Assembly (NCBI GenBank): GCA_015179125.1
Contig: WHVA01000237.1
Coordinates: forward strand, 1-64,000
DNA from: Gautieria morchelliformis
Lineage: Eukaryota; Basidiomycota; Agaricomycetes; Gomphales; Gomphaceae
Direction: 5' to 3'
DNA length: 64,000 bases
This document shows, in pieces, positions 31,867 through 44,500 of the stretch. Under the pieces are notes generated by a model. That model had not been told where the DNA came from, did no database searches, and saw only the letters and a program-made list of their open reading frames with translations. Numbering within the stretch: the first letter of the stretch is position 1; every line of letters begins with the position of its first letter. Position numbers and translations under genes: made by a program.

Positions 31867-34800
31867 GCCAACCACCACTGTCATCCTCACGGATGATGAC
31901 ATCCCTCACCCCCGTGAGGAATGGATGGAAAGGATCACTGACCTAGTCAGTGGGATTCCATTAGAACTCCCGCCGCTGCGGGAGATCAACCACGAGATCA
32001 ATCTTATCGATCCCAACAAACACATGCGGTATCGACTACTGAAGTGCCCCGAACATTTCCAAGAGGAACTGTTGGCAAAGATAGAACGATACACCACTGC
32101 AAAGTGGTGGATTCCGGCAGTTGCACAGCAGGCCATACCCATGCTGTGTGTGCCGAAGAAGAATGGTACACTACGGACCATCTTCAATCTGCACGCAGAA
32201 CGAGAACACGGTGAAGGACATCACACCCTTCCCGGATCAGGATATCATCCGCAGCGACATGGCTTGCTGTTGATATCGCACGAAACTTGATATGTCAGAA
32301 GCATACGAGCAGATCTGGATTCATCCAGATCATGTAGCAAAGACTGCCTTTGCCACGATCCTTGGCACATTTAGGAGCCAAGTGATACAGATGGGAGACT
32401 GTAATGCCCCATCGACGTTCCAACAGCTGATGACAGCCCTTTTCTGTGACTGCATAGGTTGCTTCGTCCATGTCTACATGGATGACATCTTCATATTCTT
32501 GCTCTCGATACAAGAGCATAAAGAGCACCTCTATATTGTCTTTGACAGACTGAGGAAGAACCACCTTTTTCTGAGCAAGAAAAAGGTTGATCTCTATTCC
32601 ATCTGAATGGAGTGCCTCGGCCACATAATCAATGGCCAAGGTGTACACGCCGACAAGGATAAGATGCAGCGCATTCGCAAATGGCAAAGACTATGGACGT
32701 TCAACGACGTCCAGCGTTTCCTCGGGCTAGTATAATACCTGGCACATTACATGCCAGATGTTAGTGCGTACACGACCCCACTATCAGGCTGCACGCGTAA
32801 CAATCGTCCATTCTAATGGACCCCACTACTGGACAAATGCTGGCAAAGGATTAAGGTGTTGGCCTGTAAGGCCCTGATCCTGCATCCAATAGACACACGG
32901 TGCCCAGAGCCAATCTGGGTGAACACCGACGGGTCAAAAGCCGGCATCGGTGTGGTCTACAGCCAAGGCCCAGACTGGAAAACCTGTCGGCCAGCTGGCT
33001 TCTTGTCAAAGAAGTTCAGTGTTGCTCAGCAACACTACCGGACTCACGAGCACGAGACAATTGCGGTGCTCGAGGCTCTCATGAAATGGGAGGATAAACT
33101 GCTGGGACGAAGGTTCACCCTCATCACAGACCACAAAGGGCTCAAATACTTCAAGACCCAGAAGAGCCTATCCGACCGCCAGGTCAGATGGTGGGAGTTC
33201 CTGTCCCGTTTCAACTTCAACACCGTACACATTGACAGTGTGGAGAACAAGGTAGTGGACTGCCGGTTGCGCTACTACGAGAGCGACACGAGTGATGACA
33301 ATCACCCGGACCACGTCTTCGTGAATGCAGACATGCATTTAGACCCGGATGGTGAACTACTGCCCACTGACCAGTATATCGAGCTGCGGACAGCGGCGAT
33401 GAGACGGTCTAAACACCTCGCAGAGAAGACAGAGGCGTGGATAATGGAATCCGCCGAATTAAATGAGGGCTCACAAAAGCCCGCGAACGGCACCGCATCA
33501 CACGACGACGATGACGATGATGTCAGAATCATCGCCGCAGGTAACGATGGCACGCCCCTGTGCCGGAGCATTGAACAAGGTGTAGTAGACCTGTCCAAGG
33601 TCTTATGAGACGCATACCATAGGGACCCCATGTTCTCAAAGATCATGGAGCACCCAGATGTGCACCCGAGCTTCAGAATCTGGGACGGGCTGATCTGGAC
33701 TAAGAATCAGCTCAAACGAGACGTCATCGCCGTCCCCCAGTCTGTTCTTCAGGGGGGAAGGAGGTTGATCGAAATAATCATCGATCGAGCACACCAGATA
33801 GTCGGTCACTACGGCCATCTGAAGACATCGAACTACATTCGAAGGTCATACTGGTGGCCAGGCATGAGCCCGGACATTGAGTCATTCTGCACATCGTGCG
33901 AGAAGTGCCAGATGACAAAAACCGGGCCACAATGGCCCAAGGGCTTACTACACAGCCTACCCATTCCGGATAGGCTGTGGCAGTCGATTGGCATCAACTT
34001 CATGGGGCCCCTGCCCAAGTGTAATGACTGTGACTACCTGATGGTAGTCATCGATTGACTAATGTCGCACGTCCACCTCGTCCCAACCACAACGAGTGTG
34101 CCAGCCAAGGGAGTAGCCTGGCTGTTTCTGAAAGAGATCGTTTGACTCCATGGAGTCCCAGACTCCATCATCTCAGATAGAGACTCGAAGTTCACATTGA
34201 TCTTCTGGCATGAACTGCAGCAACTCATGGGGACTAAACTCCTCATGTCGACTGCCTTTCATCCCCAAACGGATGGAGCAACCGAGCACGCAAACCGCTC
34301 GATTGGCCAGATACTACGTGCTGTAATTAGAGACGACCAAAAGGACTGGGCAGCAAAATGCCCAATGGTCGAGGTCGCTCTCAACAGCAACATCAGTGTG
34401 ACCACAGGGTTTGCACCCTTCGAGCTGAACCATGGCTATATGCCGAGGATAGATCTCCCCATAGCCGCGGACACCCCGTTTAAAGGGGTAGCCCAGTTCA
34501 CACATCAGGCAAGATGGAGCCTGATGGCAGCGCACGATGCAATCATTGAGCATCAAGTGACGCAAACGTTTCATGCAAACAAGAAACGTATGGCGAGCGA
34601 CAGGTACGTGGCCAACGACTGCGTCTACCTCTCGACCCAAAACCTAACTCTCCCGAAAGGAAGAGCCATAAAACTCATTCCGCAGTACATCGGACCATAC
34701 CGCATCGTCGAGGTGCATAATGACGCCTCGACAGTGACCCTTGAGCTTCCCGATGAGCTGAAAAGCCATCGCATATCACCGGTCTTCCATTCAAGCCTCG

Positions 34801-35102
34801 TACGACTATACGAGGCTAACAATGACGAATTGTTCCCTCGTCGTGAAGCCAAGTCATTTTATGACTTTGGAGCGAATGGAGATGAGGAGTGGCTCATCGA
34901 CCAGATTATCGCACATCGATGGATAAACTCGACGGACCTGGAGTTCCAGGTCGGCTGGACCCTAGGCGATGTGACATGGGAACCCATGTCGTCATGCAAG
35001 GATCTTGAAGCCCTAGATAGCTATCTAGAGCTCCGGGTGTGGGAAAGCCACACGACCTCCCCAGATGCCCCTAGACGCATCTGTCACATGCACACCACGT
35101 GA
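31867..35102 (+). pseudogene. Family D Ty3/gypsy pol (copy D1)
   Basis: RT, RNase H, integrase and a chromodomain-like end of a second gypsy family; its gag and protease are missing because the A2 LTR abuts here. Motifs: VPKKNGTLRTIF, VYMDDIFIF (RT), NTDGSKAGIG and ITDHKGLKYFKTQKSL (RNase H), zinc domain HQIVGHYGHL...CTSCEKCQMTK, core INFMGPLPK, IISDRDSKF and HPQTDGATEHANR. The first integrase Asp is Asn here (copy D5 has IDFMGP). The end has EEWLIDQIIAHRW and DVTWEPMSS, chromodomain-like. At least eight in-frame stops, several of them TGA where the sister copy reads CGA, and a frameshift near 32190 mark it as dead. Confidence 0.88.
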
Positions 35103-35223
35103 TACACCGGCCACGGTGCGGATAAATTTTCACCTCGGATCTTTCTGAGGGCGCATCGCTTCTTGGAAGCAAACCATCATCATCTATCCACGAAGATGAT
35201 GCCCCCCAAATCCCAAAGATGGG

Positions 35224-37716
35224 ATGGATGTTGATCCGTCAATGTCCACGACACGCACAATGGCCCCGAGATAGGGCGCCGCTGTTACGATACGATCCGT
35301 CGTAAGGTTGACCGAGGTCGGGGACGAAACCCGAGTCAAGGTCCGAGGTTACAGGGCGAGGTTTGGATGGGGAAGTCGGAGAGGGACTTGGCTTCAGCTT
35401 ATGTGCTGCGCCGACCCTACGCACGAGTCCCAATTTCGGAGGTAAACGAATAAGAGGCGAGGTTCTAGCTTAAGAGGCGAGGCGTAGAAACTAGCTAGGG
35501 ATCGAAGGGACACGATAGTTGATTTTCAGACTGAGGAGTAGGAATGCATACAAGGGGGTTATATACGGACGAGGTGCAAGTCAGGGGCGAACAGATTAGT
35601 GGAGGTCAGGGCGAGGTCAGGAGACCGAGGTCAGGGCGAGGTAATATACGAATGATGCGTGATGGAGCGGAATCAGTAACTAAGGGGGATACGGGCATGG
35701 GATCAAGGTCGGATATGAGTTCAAGCTCGGGCTCGGGCTCGGGCGCGGATAAGTATCATATGTACTCGGGCACGGATATCACAAGGCTTGGGGCTCGGAA
35801 GAAGGTTCTACCGGTAAGTAGCCGGCCAAAGGCCGGGTCCTTACAGCCGCAGACATCCTACAAGCTCCAGTCAACCAGGAAAACTGGATGATCGTAGGAT
35901 GGGGAGACGCCTTGGCAATCGTCCACCCGGAAGATTGCACCACCTGCGCAGACTATGCCGCGCACTTACGGGCCGCAACAGGCACTCGCAAGGTAAAACT
36001 GCGGGATGAAGACATCGGTGATGCTGTCAACGTGGCCTGGGGATGGCTCCTGAGGGGCATCGCTCGTGGCGTGTGGGAGGAGCCCCTGCAGGACGTCCAT
36101 GACCTCAAGAAGGAGGTCAAGGACTTGGAATGGGCGGTCGAAGACTGCGATGATGCACTCGAAGTTCAGTGCACCAAAGTAAAGAGCTCGAGGAGCAACT
36201 GAGTGCACTCCACCTCCAGCTCAAGTTCACCCACGCAGCCTCAAAAAGGCCGCGCCATGACCCGGCCACAGACCCAGTGGCCGGGCCCTCATCACCTCGC
36301 GCGACGGCACCCTTGCCAGCACGCGCATCATCGGGGCTAGCGTCCCAATTATTGGCTCCCACCCCAACGACAACAGGGGGGCAGAGTGCGCCATCAGACG
36401 CAGCATATGGCGTCCCAGAAGGATGGGAGTCTGACTCCTCCGTCTGGAAGATGTACGACCTGGACAGAGCTCAGCGTCTGGCTGAGCAGCCAAAAAAGAA
36501 GCGCAAGAAATTGCATAGCACCCCCAACACCGTCAATGGTCTAGCCATTGTGAGGAAAAGCGCGATCAGCGCCTACCTGGCAGCGTCACCGTCGCACACA
36601 ATCAATGACCCTGCCCTACAACAGCAGGTAGCATTGGTCGAGGCCCACTACATCGGGCCTCATGTGGACCTGCCGCCACCGGTGGGGACAGTTCACCCTC
36701 CCTACCCGGGGCAGGGAGTAATCATACCACTCGGAGACCGGTGGGTCTCCGAGACGGGCCTCCTACCATGACCGGTAGGAAATGCGCAGCAGCGTCGTAC
36801 TCAATGGTACGACATCTGCCTGCTCAACGACCCACCCTTCGTTGAGCTCCTAGTGTGTGCAAAAGACATGCCACAACTCGTGCGCACGTGCGAGATGATC
36901 GGCGTATTCAAGCGCATCAAGCGCGAGCAGCATGCTCGCAATCCCAAAAGGGATTGTCTCGTGATAGTGAGTGGTACCCCACACGACATCGCCGCCATCC
37001 TAAGGGGTTGGATACACAACCCCGAAGGAATCCCTTCTGCCATCTGTGACAACATGGATGGAACCTTCAACCTAGATGACATGGACGTCTGGATGTGGCT
37101 GAAGGCACTTGCGCCCGGAGTTAAGGGGGTCGTGTCACCTCTCAAGTTGAGACTCCTCGACTTGTTCGGCTCGGCTGGCCAATGGTCGAGCCTCGTCGAT
37201 GCCAGGGAATGCCTGACACCACAGAGCACCAGCCTGCAGCTATCCATCATGGGTCCATATCCTGTGGGAGGCCGAGCTCACCCCGACATCCTGCTCGACG
37301 AGATCGCGCGATGGCTGGCCCGCTACGCCGGCGTCACTCATGAACAAGCGGCGTGCATTGAACAGTACGTTCAACGCAGCCTCACTGGTGCAGTATTCAG
37401 TGCCGTTGCGTGGGAGGGCCAACAAAAGGTCCTCAAGACCAGCCACGTGAGGGCCGCGGTTCCAGGACCGCTCACCCACACTCAGCTCGATCAAGAGCTG
37501 GCACGCTTCCGGCCTCCTCCCCAGGCCGAGGACCCGGCCATCGAGGCCATACTCCACGAGGAGACCGGCCCTGTCAACCAAGCGGGAACCCCTGCCAGTG
37601 GTGAGGCAGAGCTGCCTCACCCAACCACCCCCGCAGATGCGGAGGTGCCTCTGGAGGAGTCGCATGCTCCACCGGCCCATCGTATCGGAATCACTAGAGG
37701 ATGCCATCATGGATGA
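35224..37716 (+). pseudogene. ORF P, unrecognised accessory ORF of family D
   Basis: I do not recognise this protein. It starts at an ATG (35224, MDVDPSMSTTRTMAPR, then TAG), is split by the solo LTR B (35283-35845) and continues in frame with GAADILQAPVNQENWMIVGW. A frameshift near 36185 and a TGA at 36769-36771 break it further. The middle is helical (LKKEVKDLEWAVEDC, KELEEQLSALHLQL), then Pro/Ala-rich with KKKRKK, which could be a nuclear signal. The C-terminal half looks globular (YDICLLNDPPFVELLV, LVIVSGTPHDIAAILRGW, DDMDVWMWLKALAPG). It lies in sense orientation between D pol and the 3' LTR. A second copy exists at 39161-40992 on the other strand. Confidence 0.6.
35283..35845 (-). repeat. 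Solo LTR of chromovirus B, TSD GCCGC
   Basis: 563 bp, close to the B LTRs. Flanked by GCCGC at 35278-35282 and 35846-35850. It interrupts ORF P of D1. Its self-primer 12-mer (35533-35522) is intact. Confidence 0.92.
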
Positions 37717-37747
37717 CCTCTATGAGTCCTAAGCGGTACCCTATAGT

Positions 37748-37766
37748 TGTCTATAGAGGGGGAGGG
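37748..37766 (+). other. Polypurine tract of family D
   Basis: TATAGAGGGGGAGGG immediately before LTR D. The same run is found in mirror position beside the LTR at 38916-39147. Confidence 0.6.
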
Positions 37767-37980
37767 TGTAAATAACCTATGTATCTACATGTACACTAGT
37801 TATTACACAATCCCAATGGGCCCCTTAGGGACCCACTGTATAGTTTATGTGTGGGAACCGGTCAGCGGTTTCCATCGCATCTTACCCTTATACTGCCACT
37901 ACGTAGCATTCAGAATACCACTCCTTGATCAAGTTCTGTTGTGCCCTTGTGACGCAAGGCATAAGATCGTCATCTTTACA
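37767..37980 (+). repeat. 3' LTR of family D copy D1
   Basis: 214 bp, TGTAAATAACC...ATCTTTACA. Related copies: 53667-53870, 60076-60290, and reverse copies at 38916, 47227 and 49248. It contains the conserved GTGGGAACC...GGTTCCCA and CACTRTATAGT segments. Confidence 0.88.
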
Positions 37981-38460
37981 AAATGCTCCACAGGCTGCAT
38001 ACAGCTATGGGGCAGGAACAGTGATGGGGATACTTGTCAGTAGGACAAGTATCTAAGCTGGGACCTTGGAGAAGCATACAAAGCCACTTTCAACATGAAA
38101 TATAGTTCGTAATCAGTGGGGCTAATCAGGGGAATAGAATAGAAAAAGATCTTGTGTCTCCTGTGCTGTATGCCTACAGCAGCCTTGGCAAGGCATTTTC
38201 CATCTCTGTACCTCTCTCCTGAGGTAGCTATTCAGTATGTCAATAGATAGGACTATATACTGTGATTTCCATCGTGTCCAATGTCCCTGTATGGTACTAT
38301 AAGTTCCATAGCAATATTTTCTACTGACCAGGGCCCAGGTGCCTGCTTTCCAGGGCAGACACTGCTACTAGTGCATGGATGATTTCTCCCACATAGTAAG
38401 TTCAGTTAGATTATTGTTAGACCTTAGAATAGTGTGTGATATAGCTATCTCATTTATTCT
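37981..38460. other. Unassigned sequence
   Basis: No gene or known repeat recognised between the D1 3' LTR and a D gag fragment. Confidence 0.3.
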
Positions 38461-38915
38461 AACACTCAAGCTGCTCATTAGGAATGCTGAAAACGTGGTA
38501 GTCCAAGGCCACACAGCACAACAACCTGATGAGCAGCTAGAGCCTGTACAGAAGGCATGACAAGAATGCACAGCCTACAACAGTAGGCTGTGCATCTGCA
38601 ATGCAGGGCTGATAAGAGACACCCAGTATAGGCCCCCCCTGACGTCACATGCCAGTCCCCAGCCCGATCCTGGCATGGGCCCTGTCAGCGCATACAATGA
38701 CCTGCCCCACACAGCATCACAGCCACGTGAATGGTTGATGGCCCTGACAGAGGGTCAGGGGAGACCAGACCAGGTCAATGGCTCACAGGAGCCATACAAT
38801 GGCATCACACAGATGATCTGCATGGCCCTAGCTGATGCCACAGACACAGACCCAGAGAAGTCCATGCTAGCTAAGGCTGGCATGAAGCTGACCCACCCCA
38901 AGACATATGCAGGGG
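38461..38915 (+). pseudogene. Family D gag fragment
   Basis: Homologous to the middle of D gag: LLIRNAENVVVQGHTAQQPDEQ, a stop, YNSRLCICNAGLIRD, then a frame with QVNGSQEPYNGITQMICMAL and KAGMKLTHPKTYAGV. Compared with copy D2 (LAHPESYSRGSDLEEF) it is cut at 38916 by a reverse LTR D. A further D gag piece in the same orientation resumes at 48166. Confidence 0.75.
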
Positions 38916-39147
38916 TGTAAGTGAGTGTATCTTAGGGCCTTGTGTCACAAGGGCAAGTGGAACTTGACCAAGATGTGGTTATTCCGTGTGCTACATAGTG
39001 ACAGTGTAAGGTAAGATCTGGGGAACCGCCACGCAGTTCCCACGCAAGAACTATACAGTGGATCCACAAGGATCCACTGGAATTAGCTAAGCTAGTCCAG
39101 TAGCGTGCATTGCCTTAAGGGCAAGGCAGGTAAATACAATATTTACA
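38916..39147 (-). repeat. LTR of family D, reverse orientation
   Basis: 232 bp; on the minus strand TGTAAATATTG...CACTTACA. The polypurine tract to its right, read on the minus strand, shows it is the 3' LTR of a minus-strand D element whose ORF P follows at 39161-40992. Confidence 0.85.
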
Positions 39148-39160
39148 CCCTCCCCCTCTA

Positions 39161-40992
39161 TAAACAACTCAGACCTCCTCATAGATGGACCTGGTGAGGT
39201 CCTCGGAGTCTGCACATGGGGATGTCATGTTATGGAGCCGGAGGTGGGTGCGGGTCCGTCGGGAGCTCCAGACTGTCGGTAGGGACATGGGGCGGGGAGT
39301 CGATGCCCATCTCCTGCCGAAAGGTCACTTTGGCGACCGGGTCATGGGCTGGTGAGGGACTGCGAGTGGCAGCTAGCTCATGGTCTAGCTGTGCTCGGGT
39401 GGCCGTTGATGCCTCCACAGTCATGATCTCTGCCTTGTGGCGGTCCTGCATGGCCACCTGTTGCAGCCTCTCCTGCCCTATTTGGGCAGGTGCATTGAAG
39501 GTCGTCCAGGATAAGTTGCGCTGGACGAATAGTTTGATCCAGGCTGCGCTGTCCCGGGTCACGCCGCTGTATCTGGCAAGCCAGCGGGCGACCTCGTCCC
39601 AAGGGATGTCCTGGGCCGATTGGCCTCAGATGGGGAACATCCCAGTGATAGATGCCCTCAGGGCGTCACCGACGGCATATTGGACCTTGTTAGAATAAAT
39701 GGCATAAATCAATTCCATTATGTTCTATTGGTTTAAGACATAGCTAATGGTTCTGCTAACTGGATAACACTCGACTCAAGCTGGGGTATTGGTCTAGAAA
39801 CCAATGCATCGCACTGGCATTGGTGCCTGCCTCAGAAAGCAGGCACCTGGGCACTGGGTTAGAAGAATAAAATACTACAGGACCTAGAAGTCCGTATGGA
39901 GACCTCAGACACAATGGGAATCACAGAAGATAGACCCATTGATGGACGTGCCAAGTGGAGACCTCAGGAGAGAGGTACAGAGGTGGCAATTTCCTTGCCA
40001 AGTGTTCTGTATGCATGCAGCACAAGACACATAAGGATTTATTTTCTATTCAATCCCCCTGACTAGTCCAACTGATTACAAACCATTTATCATGTAGACA
40101 GGGTCTTTGTAAATCATTCCTAGGTCCCCGCTTGGATAGTGATCAGTGGATCACTATCTACAAGCCTATTCCTGCTCCACAGCTGAATGCAGCCTGTGGA
40201 GCATTTCCCCTATCAAAATTCACTATCTCAACCCATTTTCCTACTATTTCGAACCCTAGTAGTTACTAACATTTTAGTATAAGTAGCTACCACAGAAATG
40301 TACGATAGAACAAAGTCAATTATAGGTTGCACTCACCAGATAGTCTGCATGTGTGTTTGATCACTGCAGGACTTGTTTCTCAGCGGTTTTCTCTGTTTCC
40401 TCGTCTAGGGTTTACTATTACTGTCTACTCTCTACTACTCCAGAAGCAAGAACTTCGGAGTTCTTGTTCTTTTCTTTGACGACATCCTCTCATTGATCCT
40501 TTAATTTGTCAGCAGGGAAGCAGCTACCCTGCTTAGTCATTCTCTCACCGGTCCACACCAACCTGGTTTGTCAGCAGGGAACCAACTACCCTGCTTAGTC
40601 AGCCTGCACATATTGCGTACAAGGCAGCCCAAACTCCCTAAGCAATCAGAACCCCATTCATTCTGATTAATCTAATAGAATTCACAACAGACCTTGTTGG
40701 CTGGAACAAGCTCCCTCCATTGGTCAGTGATGCAGAACAGGTCGTACATCGGCACCCTGAGGGGAGAGGGGGGGTTGGTGTTCTTTGGAGCAAGCCTCCT
40801 CATCCACATCCATACATCCACATCATGGATGTTCAGACTGCCATCTGGCTCATCGTAGATGGCCGATGGGATGCCCTCAGGGTTGCGTAACCAGCCATGG
40901 AGTATGTCCTGAATATCATCGGTGGTTCCTTCGCTGATGAGGAAGTAGCCTGACCGTTGGCTACTAGTCCAGGCATCCTCCAGGGCCTGTTT
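39161..40992 (-). pseudogene. ORF P, second copy, opposite strand
   Basis: Homologue of 35224-37716 on the minus strand. The part nearest 40992 gives KQALEDAWTSSQRSGYFLIS, ILHGWLRNPEGIPSAIYD and DVDVWMWMRRLAPK. After the solo LTR (39688-40689) it continues, in shifted frames, with a segment matching RWLARYAGVT and then AAWIKLFVQRNLSWTTFNAP and ATRAQLDHELAATRSP, equivalent to the D1 C-terminus. Its existence as a diverged second copy argues that ORF P belongs to family D rather than being chance open sequence. Confidence 0.6.
39688..40689 (+). repeat. 1-kb solo LTR (family F), TSD GACCT
   Basis: TGTTAGAATAAATGG...GAATTCACAACA, 1002 bp, flanked by GACCT (39683-39687 and 40690-40694). Part of it is similar to 51945-52440. 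A TATA-like AGTATAAGTAGCTAC near 40277 suggests plus orientation. It lies inside ORF P copy 2. Confidence 0.85.
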
Positions 40993-41490
40993 TGTAGAGG
41001 ACAGGAATTATAGGCAGTAGGTATGGACTTGTTATTCAAAAGAATAGACTAGAAATCAATTCACTCTCTCAGTGAATTTAGTGGTCACTATAAATATATT
41101 ATACACTACCTAGAAATCAATTCACTACAGAGGATTTCTAGGTCAATAAATGCAAAGACTACTAGACTAATTTACTTGCCTCTCTCAGTGAATTTAGTGG
41201 TCACTGAGAGAGGGGGAAATGTGTTCCACTGTGCATGTACTACTACCCGGCCCTTTAGCGCCCAAGAGCTCGCGCGTCGAAGTCATTTCAGACTCCGCTG
41301 GGTGCAGCCGCTTGTGAAAGTAGGAATAACAAGATGAAATAGAGAGATAAGGAATGAGTGGAAAATTTCGAAAATAACCAGAGAAATGGATGCATAATAC
41401 AAGAACAATGTGAGAAGAAATTGGAAGGCCACACAACAAATTGGATATATTATGCTTGATTTTGGTGCAGGAGCATAAATGCACCCAACA
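40993..41490 (-). repeat. 3' LTR of copia C
   Basis: 498 bp; minus strand TGTTGGGTGCAT...CCTCTACA. It contains an internal repeated motif (CTCTCAGTGAATTTAGTGGTCACT occurs twice, part of it in palindromic arrangement with GAGAGAG). Confidence 0.93.
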
Positions 41491-41503
41491 CGCCCCCTCA
41501 AGC
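41491..41503 (-). other. Polypurine tract of copia C
   Basis: Minus strand: CTTGAGGGGGCG directly before TGTTGGG of the 3' LTR and directly after the pol stop. Confidence 0.6.
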
Positions 41504-44500
41504 TTAATATATTCCGATTTGCTCGTTGAGAATCTTCACTCTAGGACTAGGAAGTCCTTTAGTGAGGATATCTGCCAACATTTGTTCGGTTGGCAAATAA
41601 ACGAGCTTGGCTTGTTGATTTTTGATTATATCTCGAAGGAAATATAATCGGATGTCGAAATGCTTGGTTCTCGTGTGTTGTTGGGTGCCATACGTGATGG
41701 CAATGGCTGATTGATTGTCTGAATAAACTTGGATGGGTCTGTTCAGTGGTTGGAATATTTCAGAAATAAAATGGCGCATCCAAAGAGCCTCTTTGCCCGC
41801 ATGGGTCAGGGCGACGAATTCGGCTTCAGTTGATGAGAGGGCTACTATTGACTGTTTCTGGCAACTCCATGAAACAGTGCCTCCATCAATCTGAAATAAG
41901 TATGCCGAATACGAACGCCTATGACTCTGTGAACCCCAATCCGCATCTGAATACCCCATCAAGCCGTCTTGATTTCTTCCAAGTGTGAGCTTGTAATGCT
42001 TCGTGCCTTTCAAATATTTGAAGACACGTTTGACTGCATTCCAGTGTGTGCCACCTGGATTTTCAAGGAATTGCGAGAGTAATGACACCGCAAATGCAAT
42101 GTCAGGTCGAGTGGCTACAGCCGCCCACATCAGTGATCCTATAGCTTGCCTGTATGGAAACTTCGACATGGCTTTCTTGCCTCTCTCTGTAAAAGGACAT
42201 TGGTCTTTAGATAATTTTACGGCTGGATCAAGAGGCGTAGCATAAGTCTTTGCATCTTCGAGATTAAATTTTTTGATGATCTTCTCGATGTATGCAGGTT
42301 GTGAAATTGCAATGGTCTTCTTCTGCCAGTCTCTTTCGATTTTGAGATTCAATAGCCAATGAATCTCGCCTAGATCTTTCATACTGAAGACCTGAGCAAG
42401 ATCTCGTTTGACTTCGTCCAGGACTGATTGATTCTCAGCTGTGATGGTAAGGTCGTCCACAGCTGTTGCAATGATCACATGCCCCTTTCCGCCACGTCTA
42501 TAAAATACAGCCCCATCTGTGGCTGACGTAGTGAATCCTAACTTGTGGAATTCACCACTTAGACGTTTGTACCATTCTCTTCCAGATTGCTTGAGGCCGT
42601 AGAGTGCTTTCTTCAAAAGTAGCACTTCGCCTTTGTCTCCTGACTCATATCCATACGGCTGCTTCATGTAAATAGGTTCGGGCAACGTAGCATTGAGGTA
42701 TGCATAGTCCACGTCCATTTGATGAATAGGCCAGTCATTCCTAGCAGCAATGGCGCATATGATCCGTAGGGAGGATAACCGAGCAACAGGTGAGTATGTC
42801 TCATCATAGTCGATTCCAAACTTCTGCGTGAAGCCTTGGGCGACCATTCTCGATTTAGGTACTATTGGTTTCCCTTCTGGATTACGCTTCCAAAGGTAGA
42901 CCCATTTGTTGCCGACAATGTTGGCTCCAGGAGGTGGTTTGGTTCTTTCCCACACTCCCTTGTCGATTAGGGCCTTATACTCTTTGTCCATTGATTTCTT
43001 CCACATAGGATTATTCAGAGCTTCGTCTGCATTGCTAGGTTCAATTTGACTCAAATCCGGCGCCTTGTTATTGTTTTGACCGTCGGTTAGAAACGCACTG
43101 ATGGCACACTCATAGCTACTGATGCCATCAATCTCGGAGGATAATTCTTGGTCGAATAAAACTTTTTTATGGTCCTCAACGTCCTCGTAAGCTAGCGTAG
43201 TCATATGTGCGCCAGCTTGTCTCTGGGTTTGAGATCTTGTTACGGGACCTGATGGGGCCGGCTGCACTTGTTGTTGACGGATCCTTTCGCTTCTCCTTAT
43301 CGGTTCAGCTTCTCTAGGTCTGTCATCAACTCCCTGAATAGGTTGCAGCTTTTCAAGATATTCCTCTGGTGCACTTTCATCAATTTCTTCGATCTTTGCC
43401 TCTTCGCTGACTAAGCGACCGGACACAGGCACTGATGCCGGAATGGCCTTCTTCTCCTCTCTAGACGTAGGTAGCTTGGGTTCCTCAATAGAAATGATTG
43501 GGACCTTTCCCTTCTTCATCTCTGAATCAAACACAACGTTCCGCTCGACAGAAACTTTGTGCGAGTCAGGCCAATAAACATAATGACCATGGCTCTGCGC
43601 AGAAATTCCTATCCACCGAGCTCTCTTGGCACGAGCTGCCAATTTATCTCCCTGAGTGATTTTAACGTAAATTTCAGTTCCCCACGCGTGAATGTCTTTG
43701 AGATTCGGTTTTTCATGGTGAATCATCTCGTAGGGCGTTTTATCTGGTAGAGCTCTTGTATGCATCCTGTTCCTAAGATAATTGGCATGCTGTATCGCAT
43801 AGCCCCATAATATCTTAGGAAGGCCTGATTCTAGCAGCATGGCACGAGTTCTCTCAGTGAGAGTTCGATTCAGGCGTTCCGCAACACCATTGGACTCTGG
43901 TGTGTCGTGTACCGTCAACTGATGCTTCGTGCCTTGTTTGGCTAGATGCTGTTCGAATTCAGAGCTCATATACTCGCCCCCTCGATCAGAAACAAGTGCC
44001 TTGATGTGCACATTTCTCTGTCGAAGCATTAAAGCCTCGTAGAGCTTGTACTTTGAGAATGCTTCTGATTTGTTCGCCATGAGATAGATCACCGATTCTC
44101 TTGAGTAGTCATCGATAAAGGAGACATAATATGACTTCTTATCGATCGTGAGGTGTCTTGCAGGTCCCCAGACATCAGAATAAATTCTGTCACCGAATTT
44201 TGATGTTCGGTCTCTGGGTTCTCGAGGAAGAGGTTTGCGCGCAATCTTGGCCTGAATACACGCATCACAGACAATTCTATCGCCTGTGGAGCTCAGTTCA
44301 ATGCCCAATATCATGCCATGATTTAATAGATGTTGTAGGGACTTCTGCGAGATGTGCCCCATCTTTTGATGAATTTCCATGGCAGATAAACACATATGGG
44401 CTTGAGCACTTGGTAACTGGAGGTCTAGTCGATATAAGCCATTGACTTTCGGTGCTTGCATCAATACTTTTCCAGCAGCATTAGATATTGTGCATTTCTG

